Shown here: positions 1 through 8,182 of the stretch, one piece after another
How the letters are laid out: each line of letters begins with the position of its first letter
How positions within the stretch are numbered: the first letter of the stretch is position 1
Assembly (NCBI GenBank): GCA_963807385.1
Contig: CAWEBQ010000003.1
Span: 558,001-622,000 of the forward strand
Origin: JBDTSW01 sp963807385
Lineage (GTDB): Bacteria > Actinomycetota > Thermoleophilia > Solirubrobacterales > 70-9
Direction of reading: 5' to 3'
Length of the DNA: 64,000 nt
Notes under the pieces: model-generated
Seen by the model: only the letters and a program-made list of their open reading frames with translations
Database searches by the model: none
Told to the model about the DNA's origin: nothing
Position numbers and translations under genes: made by a program

Positions 1-929
1 TGATCGGCGAGGCGGTTGACGACGTCGTCGTAGACCGGGCCCGCGGCCAGAACGCGGCACGCCGCGGTGCAGTCCTGGCCGGCGTTGTAGAGGCCGGTCG
101 CGGCGATCGTCTCCGCCACCGCATCCATGTCGGCGTCGCCGAAGACGATCACCGGCGCCTTTCCGCCCAGTTCGAGGTGCACGCGCTTGAGCGTGTCGGC
201 CGCCTCGCGTGCGATCCACTTGCCGGTCCCGGGGGATCCCGTGAGGCTGACCATATCCACGTCGGGATGCCGGACCAGCGCGGCGCCGGCGGGCTCGCCA
301 TGGCCTGCGATGACGTTGAGCACGCCCGGCGGGAGCACGTCTGCCGCCAGTTCGGCGAACCGCAGGGTGCCGAGCGGCGTGTTCTCGGCGGGCTTGAGGA
401 CGATCGTGTTCCCGGTCGCGAGCGCGGGCCCGATCTTCCAGACGAACATGGAAAGCGGGTAGTTCCACGGCGTGATCTGGCCCACGACCCCCACCGGCTC
501 GCGGCGGATGATCGACGTCCGGTTCTCGACGTACTCGCCGGACGCCTTGCCCTCCAGCAACCGTGCCGCGCCCGCGAAGAAGCGCAGGTGGTCCGCGTTG
601 CCAGGCATCTCCTCCGCGCGCGCCATCGCGATCGGCTTGCCCGCCTCGGAGGACTCGATGGCGAGCAGCTCGTCGAAGTGATCGTCGAAGAGCTGGGCGA
701 GGACGAGCAGCCGCTCGGAGCGCTCGCGAGGAGTGGTCCGCGACCAGGTCTCGAAGGCGCGCCGGGCCGCGGCGACGGCGTGGTCGACGTCCTCGGCGCC
801 GGACACGGGCGCCTCGGCCAGCGGCTGTCCGGTCGCCGGATTGAGGACCGCCTCGGTGGTGCCGTCGGCCGCGTCCACGAGCTCGCCGTCGATGAAGTTC
901 TTGAGCTTGGTCAGGGTCGTTGTGGCCAT
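1..929 (-). CDS. patD: Gamma-aminobutyraldehyde dehydrogenase, partial (3' end outside window)
   Basis: NAD-dependent aldehyde dehydrogenase; about 309 residues are visible and the C-terminus runs off the left edge. The ATG at 929-927 follows a GGAGAGGG ribosome site. Reading the minus strand shows the family order: NPATG near the N-terminus, the WNYP cofactor segment, the general-base Glu in HLELGGK and the nucleophilic Cys in NAGQDCTAACR. The last motif is characteristic of aminobutyraldehyde/aminoaldehyde dehydrogenases of putrescine breakdown. The gene is divergent from the agmatinase-family gene with only 38 bases between start codons, so the two probably share control. Expected product is GABA from 4-aminobutanal; a betaine-aldehyde substrate cannot be excluded. 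Confidence 0.85.
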   Translation of the reverse strand, partial: MATTTLTKLKNFIDGELVDAADGTTEAVLNPATGQPLAEAPVSGAEDVDHAVAAARRAFETWSRTTPRERSERLLVLAQLFDDHFDELLAIESSEAGKPIAMARAEEMPGNADHLRFFAGAARLLEGKASGEYVENRTSIIRREPVGVVGQITPWNYPLSMFVWKIGPALATGNTIVLKPAENTPLGTLRFAELAADVLPPGVLNVIAGHGEPAGAALVRHPDVDMVSLTGSPGTGKWIAREAADTLKRVHLELGGKAPVIVFGDADMDAVAETIAATGLYNAGQDCTAACRVLAAGPVYDDVVNRLAD

Positions 930-940
930 CCCTCTCCTCG

Positions 941-956
941 TTGACTTGATAGACAC
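941..956. promoter_or_regulatory. Degenerate copy of the TTGACT-N4-AGTCAA operator-like palindrome
   Basis: The divergent spacer between patD and the agmatinase-family gene contains TTGACTTGATAGACAC, which matches 12 of 16 positions of the palindrome found intact at 11613-11628. The right half-site is poor, so symmetry is weak. I infer a possible third site for the same regulator; it could also be chance. Confidence 0.3.
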
Positions 957-967
957 CCAAAGGTCTG

Positions 968-1927
968 ATGATCGACCCATATGATCGCTGGCCGAACCCG
1001 GAGCTGAAGCCTCCCTATGCCGGGCTTCCCAGTTTCGCCGGGATCCCGTGGTCGGAGCTGCCCGGCGATCTCGACGGCGTGGACGTCGCGATCGTCGGAG
1101 CTCCGTTCGACTGGCTCGCGAGCGACCGGGTCGGCAGCCGCGAAGCGCCCCGCGCGATCCGGGTCGCGAGCCGTCCCCTCGGCCCCGAGGTCGGAACGGG
1201 CGTGGACCCCGAGGCGCGGCTGCGGCTTCTCGACTTCGGAGACGCCCCAGTCATTCCCTTCGAGGCGGATGCGTCGCGGGCAGCGATTGCGGCCACGGTG
1301 CGACGGGTGGTCGATGCCGGTGCCATTCCCTTCGTCCTCGGCGGCGACCACTCGATCACCCTGCCGTCCCTGCACGGTTGCGCGCAACGGCATGGTCCGC
1401 TAGGGCTTGTCCACTTCGACTCTCACACGGACACCGCGCCCGACGTCTACGGGCAGGTAGACAACCACGGCACGATGATGCGCGCGGCGATCGCAGACGG
1501 GCACGTTCACCCGAGCCGCTACGTCCAGGTCGGGCTGCGCGGGCACTGGCCCGACCAGTCCGTCTTCGCCTGGCAGGCCGAGCGGGGGATCACGCACTTC
1601 ACGGCGGAGGACGTCCGCCGACGGGGCATCGACGAGGTCGTGGCCGAAGCGGTGGTGATCGCGGGAGAGGGCCCCGCCTACCTGAGCGTGGACATCGATG
1701 TGCTCGACCCGGCCTTCGCACCCCTCACCGGGACGCCTGAGGCCGGGGGTCTCGAGCCCCGTGAACTGCTCGCAGCCGTTCGCCATCTGGCGGAGGACCT
1801 CGAGCTTGTCGGCGCAGACATCGTGGAGGTGGTGCCGTCGGGCTGGGGCACGGGCGACCCGGCCGCGGTGACCGCGGGGGCCGTCATCGCGCGGGCGCTG
1901 ACCGGGATCGCGGCGCGCCGCGGCTGA
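968..1927 (+). CDS. Agmatinase/ureohydrolase family protein
   Basis: 319-residue arginase-superfamily enzyme that hydrolyses a guanidino group to release urea. All six binuclear manganese ligands are visible: His128 in GGDHS, Asp151, His153 and Asp155 in HFDSHTD, and Asp242 and Asp244 in SVDIDVLDPAF. Length fits agmatinase, guanidinobutyrase or guanidinopropionase; family alone cannot fix the substrate. The ATG is preceded by AAGG five bases upstream. Adjacency to aminobutyraldehyde dehydrogenase (divergent) and a polyamine ABC transporter (convergent) favours agmatine to putrescine, or guanidinobutyrate to GABA. Confidence 0.85.
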   Translation: MIDPYDRWPNPELKPPYAGLPSFAGIPWSELPGDLDGVDVAIVGAPFDWLASDRVGSREAPRAIRVASRPLGPEVGTGVDPEARLRLLDFGDAPVIPFEADASRAAIAATVRRVVDAGAIPFVLGGDHSITLPSLHGCAQRHGPLGLVHFDSHTDTAPDVYGQVDNHGTMMRAAIADGHVHPSRYVQVGLRGHWPDQSVFAWQAERGITHFTAEDVRRRGIDEVVAEAVVIAGEGPAYLSVDIDVLDPAFAPLTGTPEAGGLEPRELLAAVRHLAEDLELVGADIVEVVPSGWGTGDPAAVTAGAVIARALTGIAARRG

Positions 1928-1950
1928 GCGGGGCCCCCGCCGGAGCATCG

Positions 1951-3054
1951 CTACCGCAGGACCAGGCAGTGCTCGGGGTGCCAGCCGAGCTTCACGGGGG
2001 TGCCGGGCTCCCAGCGATCATCGGCGCTGGAGCGGTAGGTCGCCTGCTCCATGGCGACCAAGTGGTTGCCATGCCCGACGTCGACGGTGATCTGAGTCGT
2101 GATGCCCAGGTAGACGCGGGCGTGCACGGTGCCGTCCAGCGTCACCATCCCGTCCTCGATCTCGTCCACGGCGATCTTCTCCGGGCGGACCGAGAGGTTC
2201 ACCACGTCGCCCGCCTTGCAATCGTCCGGGAGCGGAGCCGGAACGCTGGTGCCGTTGGCGATCCGGACCGTGCCGCCCTCCTCGGCGGTGCCTTGGAGCA
2301 GGTTGGAGATGCCGATAAAACCGGCCACGAACGACTCTGCGGGCTGCTCGTAGACCTCCTCCGGCGGGCCGCACTGGGCCACGCGTCCCTCGGTCATGAC
2401 CGCGATGCGATCCGACATCGAGAGCGCCTCCTCCTGGTCGTGGGTGACGAACACGAAGGTGATCCCGACCTCGCGCTGGATCTGCTTTAGCTCGACCTGC
2501 ATCTGTCGGCGCAGCTTGAGGTCGAGGGCGCCGAGGGGCTCGTCGAGAAGCAGCACCTTCGGTCGGTTGACCAGCGCCCGCGCCAGCGCAACCCGCTGGC
2601 GCTGGCCGCCCGAGAGCTCGTTGGTCCGCGCGCGGGCGCGCTCCGCCATGTCAACCAGCTCCAGTGCGGCCGCCACGCGCCCCTTGATCTCGTCCTTCGC
2701 CACCTTCCTGCGCCGCAGGCCGAACGCGACGTTGTCGGCGACGTCCAGATGGTCGAAGAGCGCGTAGCTCTGGAACACCATGTTCGTGTCGCGCTCGTAG
2801 GGCGGGACGTTCTCGACCGCCTCGCCGTGCAGCAGGATCCTGCCCTCGGTCGGCACCTCGAACCCCGCCAGCATCCGCAGGGTCGTCGTCTTGCCGCAGC
2901 CAGACGGGCCCAGGAGGGAGAAGAACTCGCCCTCGGGGATCGAGAGGCTGACGTCGTCCACGGCGGTGAACTCGCCGAAGCGCTTGGTCACGCCCTCGAG
3001 CCGGATCGCCTCGCCGGTCGCAGGTGTCGTCGGTTTCGCGGTCGTCGCTTCCAT
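1951..3054 (-). CDS. potA: Polyamine ABC transporter ATP-binding protein (PotA-like)
   Basis: 367 residues. The ATPase domain has Walker A GPSGCGKTT at residues 49-57, Q-loop FQSYALF, signature LSGGQ at 147-151, Walker B LLLDEP ending near 173 and the H-loop VTHDQEEAL. A C-terminal TOBE domain (from about residue 270) is typical of PotA/spermidine-putrescine importers. The ATG follows AGGAGAG. It is last in the minus-strand order potD-potB-potC-potA, 13 bases after potC, so the four probably form one transcript. It energises uptake through the two permeases at the cytoplasmic membrane. Confidence 0.93.
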   Translation of the reverse strand: MEATTAKPTTPATGEAIRLEGVTKRFGEFTAVDDVSLSIPEGEFFSLLGPSGCGKTTTLRMLAGFEVPTEGRILLHGEAVENVPPYERDTNMVFQSYALFDHLDVADNVAFGLRRRKVAKDEIKGRVAAALELVDMAERARARTNELSGGQRQRVALARALVNRPKVLLLDEPLGALDLKLRRQMQVELKQIQREVGITFVFVTHDQEEALSMSDRIAVMTEGRVAQCGPPEEVYEQPAESFVAGFIGISNLLQGTAEEGGTVRIANGTSVPAPLPDDCKAGDVVNLSVRPEKIAVDEIEDGMVTLDGTVHARVYLGITTQITVDVGHGNHLVAMEQATYRSSADDRWEPGTPVKLGWHPEHCLVLR

Positions 3055-3067
3055 TCTCTCCTCTTGT

Positions 3068-3892
3068 CTATCCCTCGCCCGCCGTCAGCACCTTCAGCCC
3101 GCTCTCGCGCTTGCCAAACAGCCGCGGCAGCATCACCGCGAGCCCGATCGCCGACAGCGAGACGACCATCATCAGGGTCCCGATCGCGTTGATGGTCGGG
3201 TCCAGCCCGAAGCGGATCGCGGACCAGATCCTCACCGGCAGCGGTTGCAGATCCTCGCCGGTGGTGAAGAACGAGAGCACGAAGTCGTCGAAGGAGAAGG
3301 CGAACACCAGAAGGCCCGCGGCGAGGATCGACGGCCAGAGAGCCGGCACCAAGACCAGCCGCACCGACTGCCAGCGCGTGGCACCGAGGTCCATCGCGGC
3401 CTCCTCCACCTCGTCGCTGATCGCGGCCATGCGCGCCCTGACGACGATGGTCACGTAGGAGATCGAGAACGTGATGTGGGCGATGACGATCGTCCAGAAG
3501 CTGAGCGCGAGCCCGATCTGCGAGAAGATCAGCAGGGCCGAGATACCGGTGACGATCTCGGGCACGACCAGCGGCACCAGCATGAGGACGTTCGCGCCGG
3601 GGGCCCATCGCGCCCGCGAGCGCACCAGGCCGATCGCGAGCGCCGTCCCCAGCACGGTGGCAGCGAGCATCGTCAGGAACGCGATTTTCAGCGATGCGAA
3701 GAGCGACTCACGCAGCTCGGGATTGTCGAGGAACGCCCGGTACCACTCGAGCGAGATCCCGTCCATCGCGATCAGCGACTTCTGGCCGTTGAACGAGAAC
3801 AGGATCACCACGAGGATGGGGATGAACAGGAAGAGGTAGACGCCGATCGAGAAGATCCGCAGGAAGCGCGGCTTGTCGAAGCCCCCGCTCAC
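3068..3892 (-). CDS. potC: Polyamine ABC transporter permease (PotC-like)
   Basis: 274-residue inner-membrane permease with about six hydrophobic segments, beginning with an N-terminal helix around residues 10-32. The binding-protein-dependent transport (EAA) loop is seen as EEAAMDLGATRWQ-like sequence around residue 150. The GTG start overlaps the potB stop as GTGA, indicating translational coupling. Similarity of order and length to PotC places it as the second permease of a spermidine/putrescine-type importer. Confidence 0.92.
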   Translation of the reverse strand: MSGGFDKPRFLRIFSIGVYLFLFIPILVVILFSFNGQKSLIAMDGISLEWYRAFLDNPELRESLFASLKIAFLTMLAATVLGTALAIGLVRSRARWAPGANVLMLVPLVVPEIVTGISALLIFSQIGLALSFWTIVIAHITFSISYVTIVVRARMAAISDEVEEAAMDLGATRWQSVRLVLVPALWPSILAAGLLVFAFSFDDFVLSFFTTGEDLQPLPVRIWSAIRFGLDPTINAIGTLMMVVSLSAIGLAVMLPRLFGKRESGLKVLTAGEG

Positions 3893-4743
3893 GCCGTCGC
3901 CTCAGTTCGCGCATCCCTGGCCGCCGAGCGCAGATAGAAGATCATCCAGATCGAGAGGAAGAGCATCATCACCACGGTCAGCGCTGCCCCGAAGGGCCAG
4001 TTGTTGGCGGTGAAGAACTGATCCTGGATCAGGTTGCCCACCATGTAGGTGTCGGGCCCGCCGAGGAGCTGAGCGGAGACGAAATCGCCGACCGAGGGCA
4101 GGAAGACCAGCACCGAGCCGGCAAGGATCCCCTGCCTGGTCTGCGGGAGCGTGACGTGCAGGAAGGTCCGCAGGGGCGTCCCGTAGAGGTCCTTGCCCGC
4201 CTCGATCACCGATTTCGGGAGGCGCTCCAGCGCCCCGTAGACCGGGAGGATCATGAACACCAGGTAGCCGTACGTGAGCCCGCCGATCACCGCCCACGGC
4301 GTATTGATCATCTGGATCCCGGTGTCGCGGATCCCGAGGTCCACGATGGCGTTATTGACCAGCCCTTCGTCCGCGAGCAGCGCAACCCAGGCGTAGGTCC
4401 GCACGAGATAGTTGACGAAGAACGGCAGGACGAGCAGCACGATGAGCGCGTTGCGGTACTTGCCCCCGTAGCGAGCGATGTAGTACGCGACGGGGTAGCC
4501 GATGGCCAGGCAGAGCAGCGTGGTCGCCAGCGCGTAGAGGACCGACCGCAGCAGCACCGGCACGTAGGTGGGGTCGAAGGCGTCGCCGTAGTTGTCCCAG
4601 CGGAAGTCGTAGACGGCCCGGCCCAGGTCGTCGACGAAGCCGAAGGAGAGCGCGAGGACCAGGGTCAGCGGGATCAGGAAGAGGCAGAACAGCCAGAGCG
4701 CGCCCGGCACGAGGAACCTGGTCCAGAAGCCGCCGGCGGTCAT
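3889..4743 (-). CDS. potB: Polyamine ABC transporter permease (PotB-like)
   Basis: 284-residue polytopic permease with a first membrane helix near residues 12-34 and an EAA-type loop (VIEAGKDLYGTP) near residue 180 that contacts the ATPase. It lies between potD and potC and overlaps potC by four bases. The ATG is 26 bases after the potD stop, with an AAGGAGC about 14 bases upstream. Role: forms the membrane channel with PotC. Confidence 0.92.
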   Translation of the reverse strand: MTAGGFWTRFLVPGALWLFCLFLIPLTLVLALSFGFVDDLGRAVYDFRWDNYGDAFDPTYVPVLLRSVLYALATTLLCLAIGYPVAYYIARYGGKYRNALIVLLVLPFFVNYLVRTYAWVALLADEGLVNNAIVDLGIRDTGIQMINTPWAVIGGLTYGYLVFMILPVYGALERLPKSVIEAGKDLYGTPLRTFLHVTLPQTRQGILAGSVLVFLPSVGDFVSAQLLGGPDTYMVGNLIQDQFFTANNWPFGAALTVVMMLFLSIWMIFYLRSAARDARTEATA

Positions 4744-4768
4744 CTGCTGGGTGCAAGCTCCTTCATGC

Positions 4769-5902
4769 CTAGGAGGCCTTCACCTCGGTGAAGATCCGGG
4801 TCCAGAGCTGCCGCGCGGCGGGATCGTCCAGCCGGTACTCGAGGGCGCTGGATTCGAGCGCCTCGAGGTCCACGTCGATCGAGGGCTCCTCCTTGACGAG
4901 CTTTGCGAACTCCTGAAGCCCGCCCTCGACCGGCTGCGGGTAGCCGTTCCAGGCGACGTTACGGGCCGCGTTTTCCGGACTGATGATCCAGTCCATGAAG
5001 AGCATCGCGGTGCCCGGGCTGCGAGCCGTAACCGGGATGGACATCAGATCGGTCCCCACCGGGACGCCCTCCTCGCAGGTCTCGTACCGGTAGTTCTCCG
5101 GGTCGTCCACCTGGTTGCGGACGTTCACGATGTCGCCGTTCCAGGCCTGATGGATGGCGGCGGCGCCGGAGACGAGGTTCTGGGTTGAGTTCGTGGAGAA
5201 GCCGCGCGCGTTCTGCTTCTGGGCGAGCAGCGTCTCCTTCGACATCTCGAGCTCCTCGGCGCTCTGCGTGTTCAGGTCGAACCCGTGGATCAGGTTCGCC
5301 TCGCCGATCGCCTCCTGAAAGTCGTCGAGGATGAACATCCGGCCCTCGCCGTCGGGGTTCGAGAGGTCGTTCCACGAGCCGGTCATCCCGCTGACCTCGT
5401 CCTCGCGCCAGGCGATGCCCGTCGTGTAGTACGCGTAGGGGACCCCGTACTCGTTGTTCGTATCCCACCAGGGGCTGTCGTAGAACGGGGAGATGTTGTC
5501 CGAGTTCTTCAGCAGGTCGCGGTCGAACTTCAGCAGGAGCCCCTCGCGCGCGAGTCGCGAGACGTACTCGGTGGAGGGCCAGATCAGGTCGTACTTCGCG
5601 CCCGAGCGGAGCTTTACGACCATCGCCTCGAGGTTGTCGTAGTTGACCTCCCGGACCTCGACGCCGTACTTCTGGGAGAACTCCTTTTTGAGCGCCGGGT
5701 CCATGTACTGCGCCCAGTTGTAGAGCAGGAGGTCGCCGTCGACCTTGGGCGTGACAACGCGGTTCGCGCCCGCCTTGTCCACCTCGCGCGAGACGGTGCA
5801 GCCGGCGAGCGCGCCGGCGCCGGAGATTGCCAGGCCGGCTCCTGCCCCGGCACGGAGCATCTCTCTCCTGGTCAGAGCATCCATTCTCATCCGGAAGCCC
5901 AC
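4769..5902 (-). CDS. potD: Extracellular polyamine-binding lipoprotein (PotD-like), Tat-type signal
   Basis: 377 residues from a GTG at 5902; in-frame ATGs at 5890 and 5884 are equally credible starts, the last with GGATGAGA just upstream. The N-terminus carries TRREMLRAG, a twin-arginine-like motif, followed by a hydrophobic stretch and lipobox ALAGC, so it is predicted to be exported folded and lipid-anchored. The mature part matches PotD/PotF-type solute-binding proteins (LLLYNWAQYMDP, EVREVNYDN, LIWPSTEYV). First gene of the potDBCA set; it captures substrate for PotBC. Polyamine specificity is inferred from family and from the neighbouring amine genes. Confidence 0.9.
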   Translation of the reverse strand: MGFRMRMDALTRREMLRAGAGAGLAISGAGALAGCTVSREVDKAGANRVVTPKVDGDLLLYNWAQYMDPALKKEFSQKYGVEVREVNYDNLEAMVVKLRSGAKYDLIWPSTEYVSRLAREGLLLKFDRDLLKNSDNISPFYDSPWWDTNNEYGVPYAYYTTGIAWREDEVSGMTGSWNDLSNPDGEGRMFILDDFQEAIGEANLIHGFDLNTQSAEELEMSKETLLAQKQNARGFSTNSTQNLVSGAAAIHQAWNGDIVNVRNQVDDPENYRYETCEEGVPVGTDLMSIPVTARSPGTAMLFMDWIISPENAARNVAWNGYPQPVEGGLQEFAKLVKEEPSIDVDLEALESSALEYRLDDPAARQLWTRIFTEVKAS

Positions 5903-5915
5903 GCTACCACCGGAT

Positions 5916-6582
5916 CTATCGCGGCCTCAAGGCGACGGGATCGATGCCAAGGGTGGGCGCCAGAAGCTCGGCTACCGTCCGGCGCGCGCGGTCAAGATCC
6001 ATCTGAGGGTCGCGCAGGAGCGCCCGAAGGCCGAATCCGTCGAGGAGGGCCATCGCGTGGTCGGCGGCGGCGTGGGCGTCAACTTCGGTGAACTCCCCGC
6101 TGTCAATACCCGCCTGGATCACATCGGTGAGCCAGGAGCGGTAGCGGGCGTAGAGCGCGGCGGCCACGGGCTGGAGCTCCGGGTCGCGGACGGCTCGGAG
6201 CCACAGCTCCACCCACAGGACCCACTCGCGCTCGGACTCGCCCGGCTCGGGAAGCGACGTGCGTGATAGCCCGCGCGAGCCCCTCGGTCGCCGTCTCGTC
6301 GGGGGCGTCGTCGGTGTCCTCGCCGAAGCGCTCCTCGGCGGCGAGCTGGAACGAGTGCAGGAGCGCCTGAGTGAGGAGCTCCTCGCGGGTGGAGAAGTAG
6401 TGGTGGACCAGGGCGGTGGAGACCCCGGCGCGGGTGGCGACGCGGGCGATGCGAACGTCGTCGATACCTTCGGCGGCGATCAGCTGGCAGGCCGCCTCGA
6501 GGATCCGGTCGCCCGCGCCGGGCTCGGCCGGTGGGTCTGTCTCGGCGGCGGTCTCGGCTGCCGCGGGAGCGTCGCCGGTCAC
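5916..6582 (-). pseudogene. TetR-family regulator, interrupted by a +1 frameshift
   Basis: The N-terminal half (GTG at 6582-6580, overlapping the Rieske stop as GTGA) encodes a clear TetR helix-turn-helix: RILEAACQLIAAEGID, then IARVATRAGVSTALVHHYF. The C-terminal half (REWVLWVELWLRAVRDPEL onward) lies in the next frame. Removing one base near 6264 joins them as LARAIRTSLPEPGESEREW and gives a 221-residue protein, a normal TetR length; 667 bases is 3n+1. Either a genuine inactivating insertion or a sequence error. Cotranscribed with the Rieske gene, it is the natural candidate to bind the palindrome at 7813-7828. Confidence 0.75.
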
Positions 6583-7769
6583 TTCACCATCCCGAGGTCG
6601 TTGCGGATGCGGTCGGCGAACCAGCCGACGGCTGCCTCGCGTGCGGACAACGGCCCGGGCTCGTAACCGGTGGTCGCCACCCCGCTCTGCACGCGAGCGA
6701 CGAGATCGATGTCCTCGTCCAGCACCTCGGTGTTCAGCCGGTTGTTGATCCGCTGGACCATGCGGGCGATCATCCCCGACTTCTCGTGCCGGAAGCACGC
6801 CCACACGTCGCGGGTGACATCGGTGGCGCTCGGGATGATCTGCCAGACGTTGACCTGGTCCGGGTACATGTCGATGGCGGTGTTCGGGTAGATGAAGGCG
6901 TACCGCCAGGCGCGCTGGTCGGCCTCCGCGAGCCCGGGCATGGGGCGCAGGAAGCGCTGATAGAGGCGCTCCATGCGATTGCCTGACGGGGCATCGCGCA
7001 GCGGCGCGTCGAACCAGGCCCAGCCGTGGTGCGTTTGCGCGGTGTACCGCTTGTAGTCGAGGAGCCGCATGAGGCTGGGGTGGGCGATCGGCACGTGATA
7101 GCCCTCGAGGTAGTTCTCGACGATGATCTTCCAGTTGGCTGGCTGGATCTGGGCGCCCGGATCGCCCTCAGTGGTAGCCCCGGCGCCCTTGGACGAGGAG
7201 AAGCTGCGCAGGTTCGCGAGCCCGTAGCGCTCCAGCCGAGGGGCGAGCCCTTTGGTCTGCTCGGCGAGCGGGCGCGCGTCGGGGTCGAGGTTGACGAAGA
7301 CCAGCCCGGCGAGCTCGTCGACCCGGGCCGGGTGGAGCCCCAGCTGCGACTTGTCGAGCCCCGCGTAGTTGCGGTGCTCCGGCACGCCGAGCAGGCGGCC
7401 GTCGGTGGCGTCGTAGGTCCAGCCGTGGTACCGGCAGCGGATCGCCTTCTTGCAGGTCCCGCTGCCGGTGAGCAGCTCGGATCCACGGTGGCGGCAGACG
7501 TTGCGGAAGGCGCGCAGCTCGCCGTCGGCGCCACGCAGGACCAGCACCGGCTGGTCGCCGGCGCGTGCCGTCACGTAGGAGCCGGCCGTGGGAAGGTCGC
7601 TGATGTGGCACGCGTACTGCCAGGTGCGCTGGAAGATCGTGTTGAGCTCGCGTTTCAGCACGAGGGGGTCGGTGTAGAGCGTCGGATCGAGCGCTCGCGG
7701 GACCGCAACAGGCTCGCTCGCCGCAACGTCCTCCGCGGCCTCGGCGCGCTCCTGGGTCGCCAGCTCCAT
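6579..7769 (-). CDS. Rieske non-heme iron oxygenase alpha subunit, quaternary-amine type
   Basis: 396 residues from the ATG at 7769, which has GAGGAG at good spacing; a longer start at 7802 would sit close to the promoter. The Rieske [2Fe-2S] ligands are Cys92/His94 and Cys112/His115 (CRHRG, CRYHGW). The catalytic mononuclear iron site shows NWKIIVENYLEGYHVPIAH with His225, His230 and an acidic ligand near Asp353. The residue three before the first His is Glu222, where most ring-hydroxylating dioxygenases have Asp; Glu is known from carnitine/betaine-type monooxygenases (CntA, GbcA). Likely role: N-demethylation or C-N cleavage of a quaternary amine. No reductase gene is adjacent. Confidence 0.85.
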   Translation of the reverse strand: MELATQERAEAAEDVAASEPVAVPRALDPTLYTDPLVLKRELNTIFQRTWQYACHISDLPTAGSYVTARAGDQPVLVLRGADGELRAFRNVCRHRGSELLTGSGTCKKAIRCRYHGWTYDATDGRLLGVPEHRNYAGLDKSQLGLHPARVDELAGLVFVNLDPDARPLAEQTKGLAPRLERYGLANLRSFSSSKGAGATTEGDPGAQIQPANWKIIVENYLEGYHVPIAHPSLMRLLDYKRYTAQTHHGWAWFDAPLRDAPSGNRMERLYQRFLRPMPGLAEADQRAWRYAFIYPNTAIDMYPDQVNVWQIIPSATDVTRDVWACFRHEKSGMIARMVQRINNRLNTEVLDEDIDLVARVQSGVATTGYEPGPLSAREAAVGWFADRIRNDLGMVK

Positions 7770-7812
7770 GCTCGTCTCCTCGCTCGCAGGAGTCACGCCC
7801 ATGCAGGCGTGA

Positions 7813-7828
7813 CTGACTTTGTAGTCAA
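7813..7828. promoter_or_regulatory. Operator-like palindrome TGACT-TTGT-AGTCA in divergent promoter
   Basis: A perfect inverted repeat (5-bp arms, TTGT spacer, 7814-7827) lies between the Rieske gene and the 7850 gene. On the plus strand CTGACT (7813-7818), an 18-base spacer and TATCGT form a promoter-like pair whose start point would coincide with the ATG at 7850 (leaderless). On the minus strand TTGACT (7828-7823) could serve as a -35 element. A bound regulator would block both directions. The same sequence recurs at 11612-11629. Confidence 0.6.
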
Positions 7829-7849
7829 CTGCATGATATCGTACCGGCG

Positions 7850-8182
7850 ATGGTGCTGAGGCGCAACGAGGAGTGGCTCTCGATCACTCCCGAACCCGAG
7901 GGCGAGCTGCCGGCGGCGGTAGCTGCGCTGCGCGCCGGCGGACGGCCGGATCCCCGACGGGTGAGGGCCGAGCGCGACCATGCGGAGCTGCTCATCACCC
8001 GCGCCAAGCGCCGCGCCTACGAGCGCTGGCTGGCGAACGTTCGCGCCCTCGCCGCGGAGCCACGCTCGGACGACCCGCAGGTGCGGGAGGCGGCGCGGAT
8101 CGCCACCGACGTACTGGGTAACCACGACGCCCTCGCGCTTGGCCTCACCGCCCGCGGGGGAAGGGGAGGCAGAGGCCGATGA
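7850..8182 (+). CDS. Hypothetical protein, 110 aa
   Basis: Not recognised. It is a small, charged, Arg- and Ala-rich soluble protein with no signal peptide or membrane helix and a Gly/Arg-rich tail. No ribosome site precedes the ATG, consistent with a leaderless transcript from the promoter at 7813-7840. Its stop overlaps the acyl-CoA dehydrogenase start as ATGA, which argues that it is translated and coupled to that gene. Function unknown. Confidence 0.55.
   Translation: MVLRRNEEWLSITPEPEGELPAAVAALRAGGRPDPRRVRAERDHAELLITRAKRRAYERWLANVRALAAEPRSDDPQVREAARIATDVLGNHDALALGLTARGGRGGRGR

Noticed and set aside
964..969. TCTGAT as -10 of an agmatinase promoter with TTGACT at 941
   Set aside because: It overlaps the ATG at 968, so transcripts would begin after the start codon.
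1928..1940. GCGGGGCCCCCGC palindrome between agmatinase and potA as a terminator
   Set aside because: No loop is possible without losing most of the stem, and there is no T-run.
2891..3937. 348-codon plus-strand open frame opposite potA/potC
   Set aside because: His/Arg/Asp-rich composition without any family motif, antisense to two clear transporter genes; a shadow of high-GC coding DNA.
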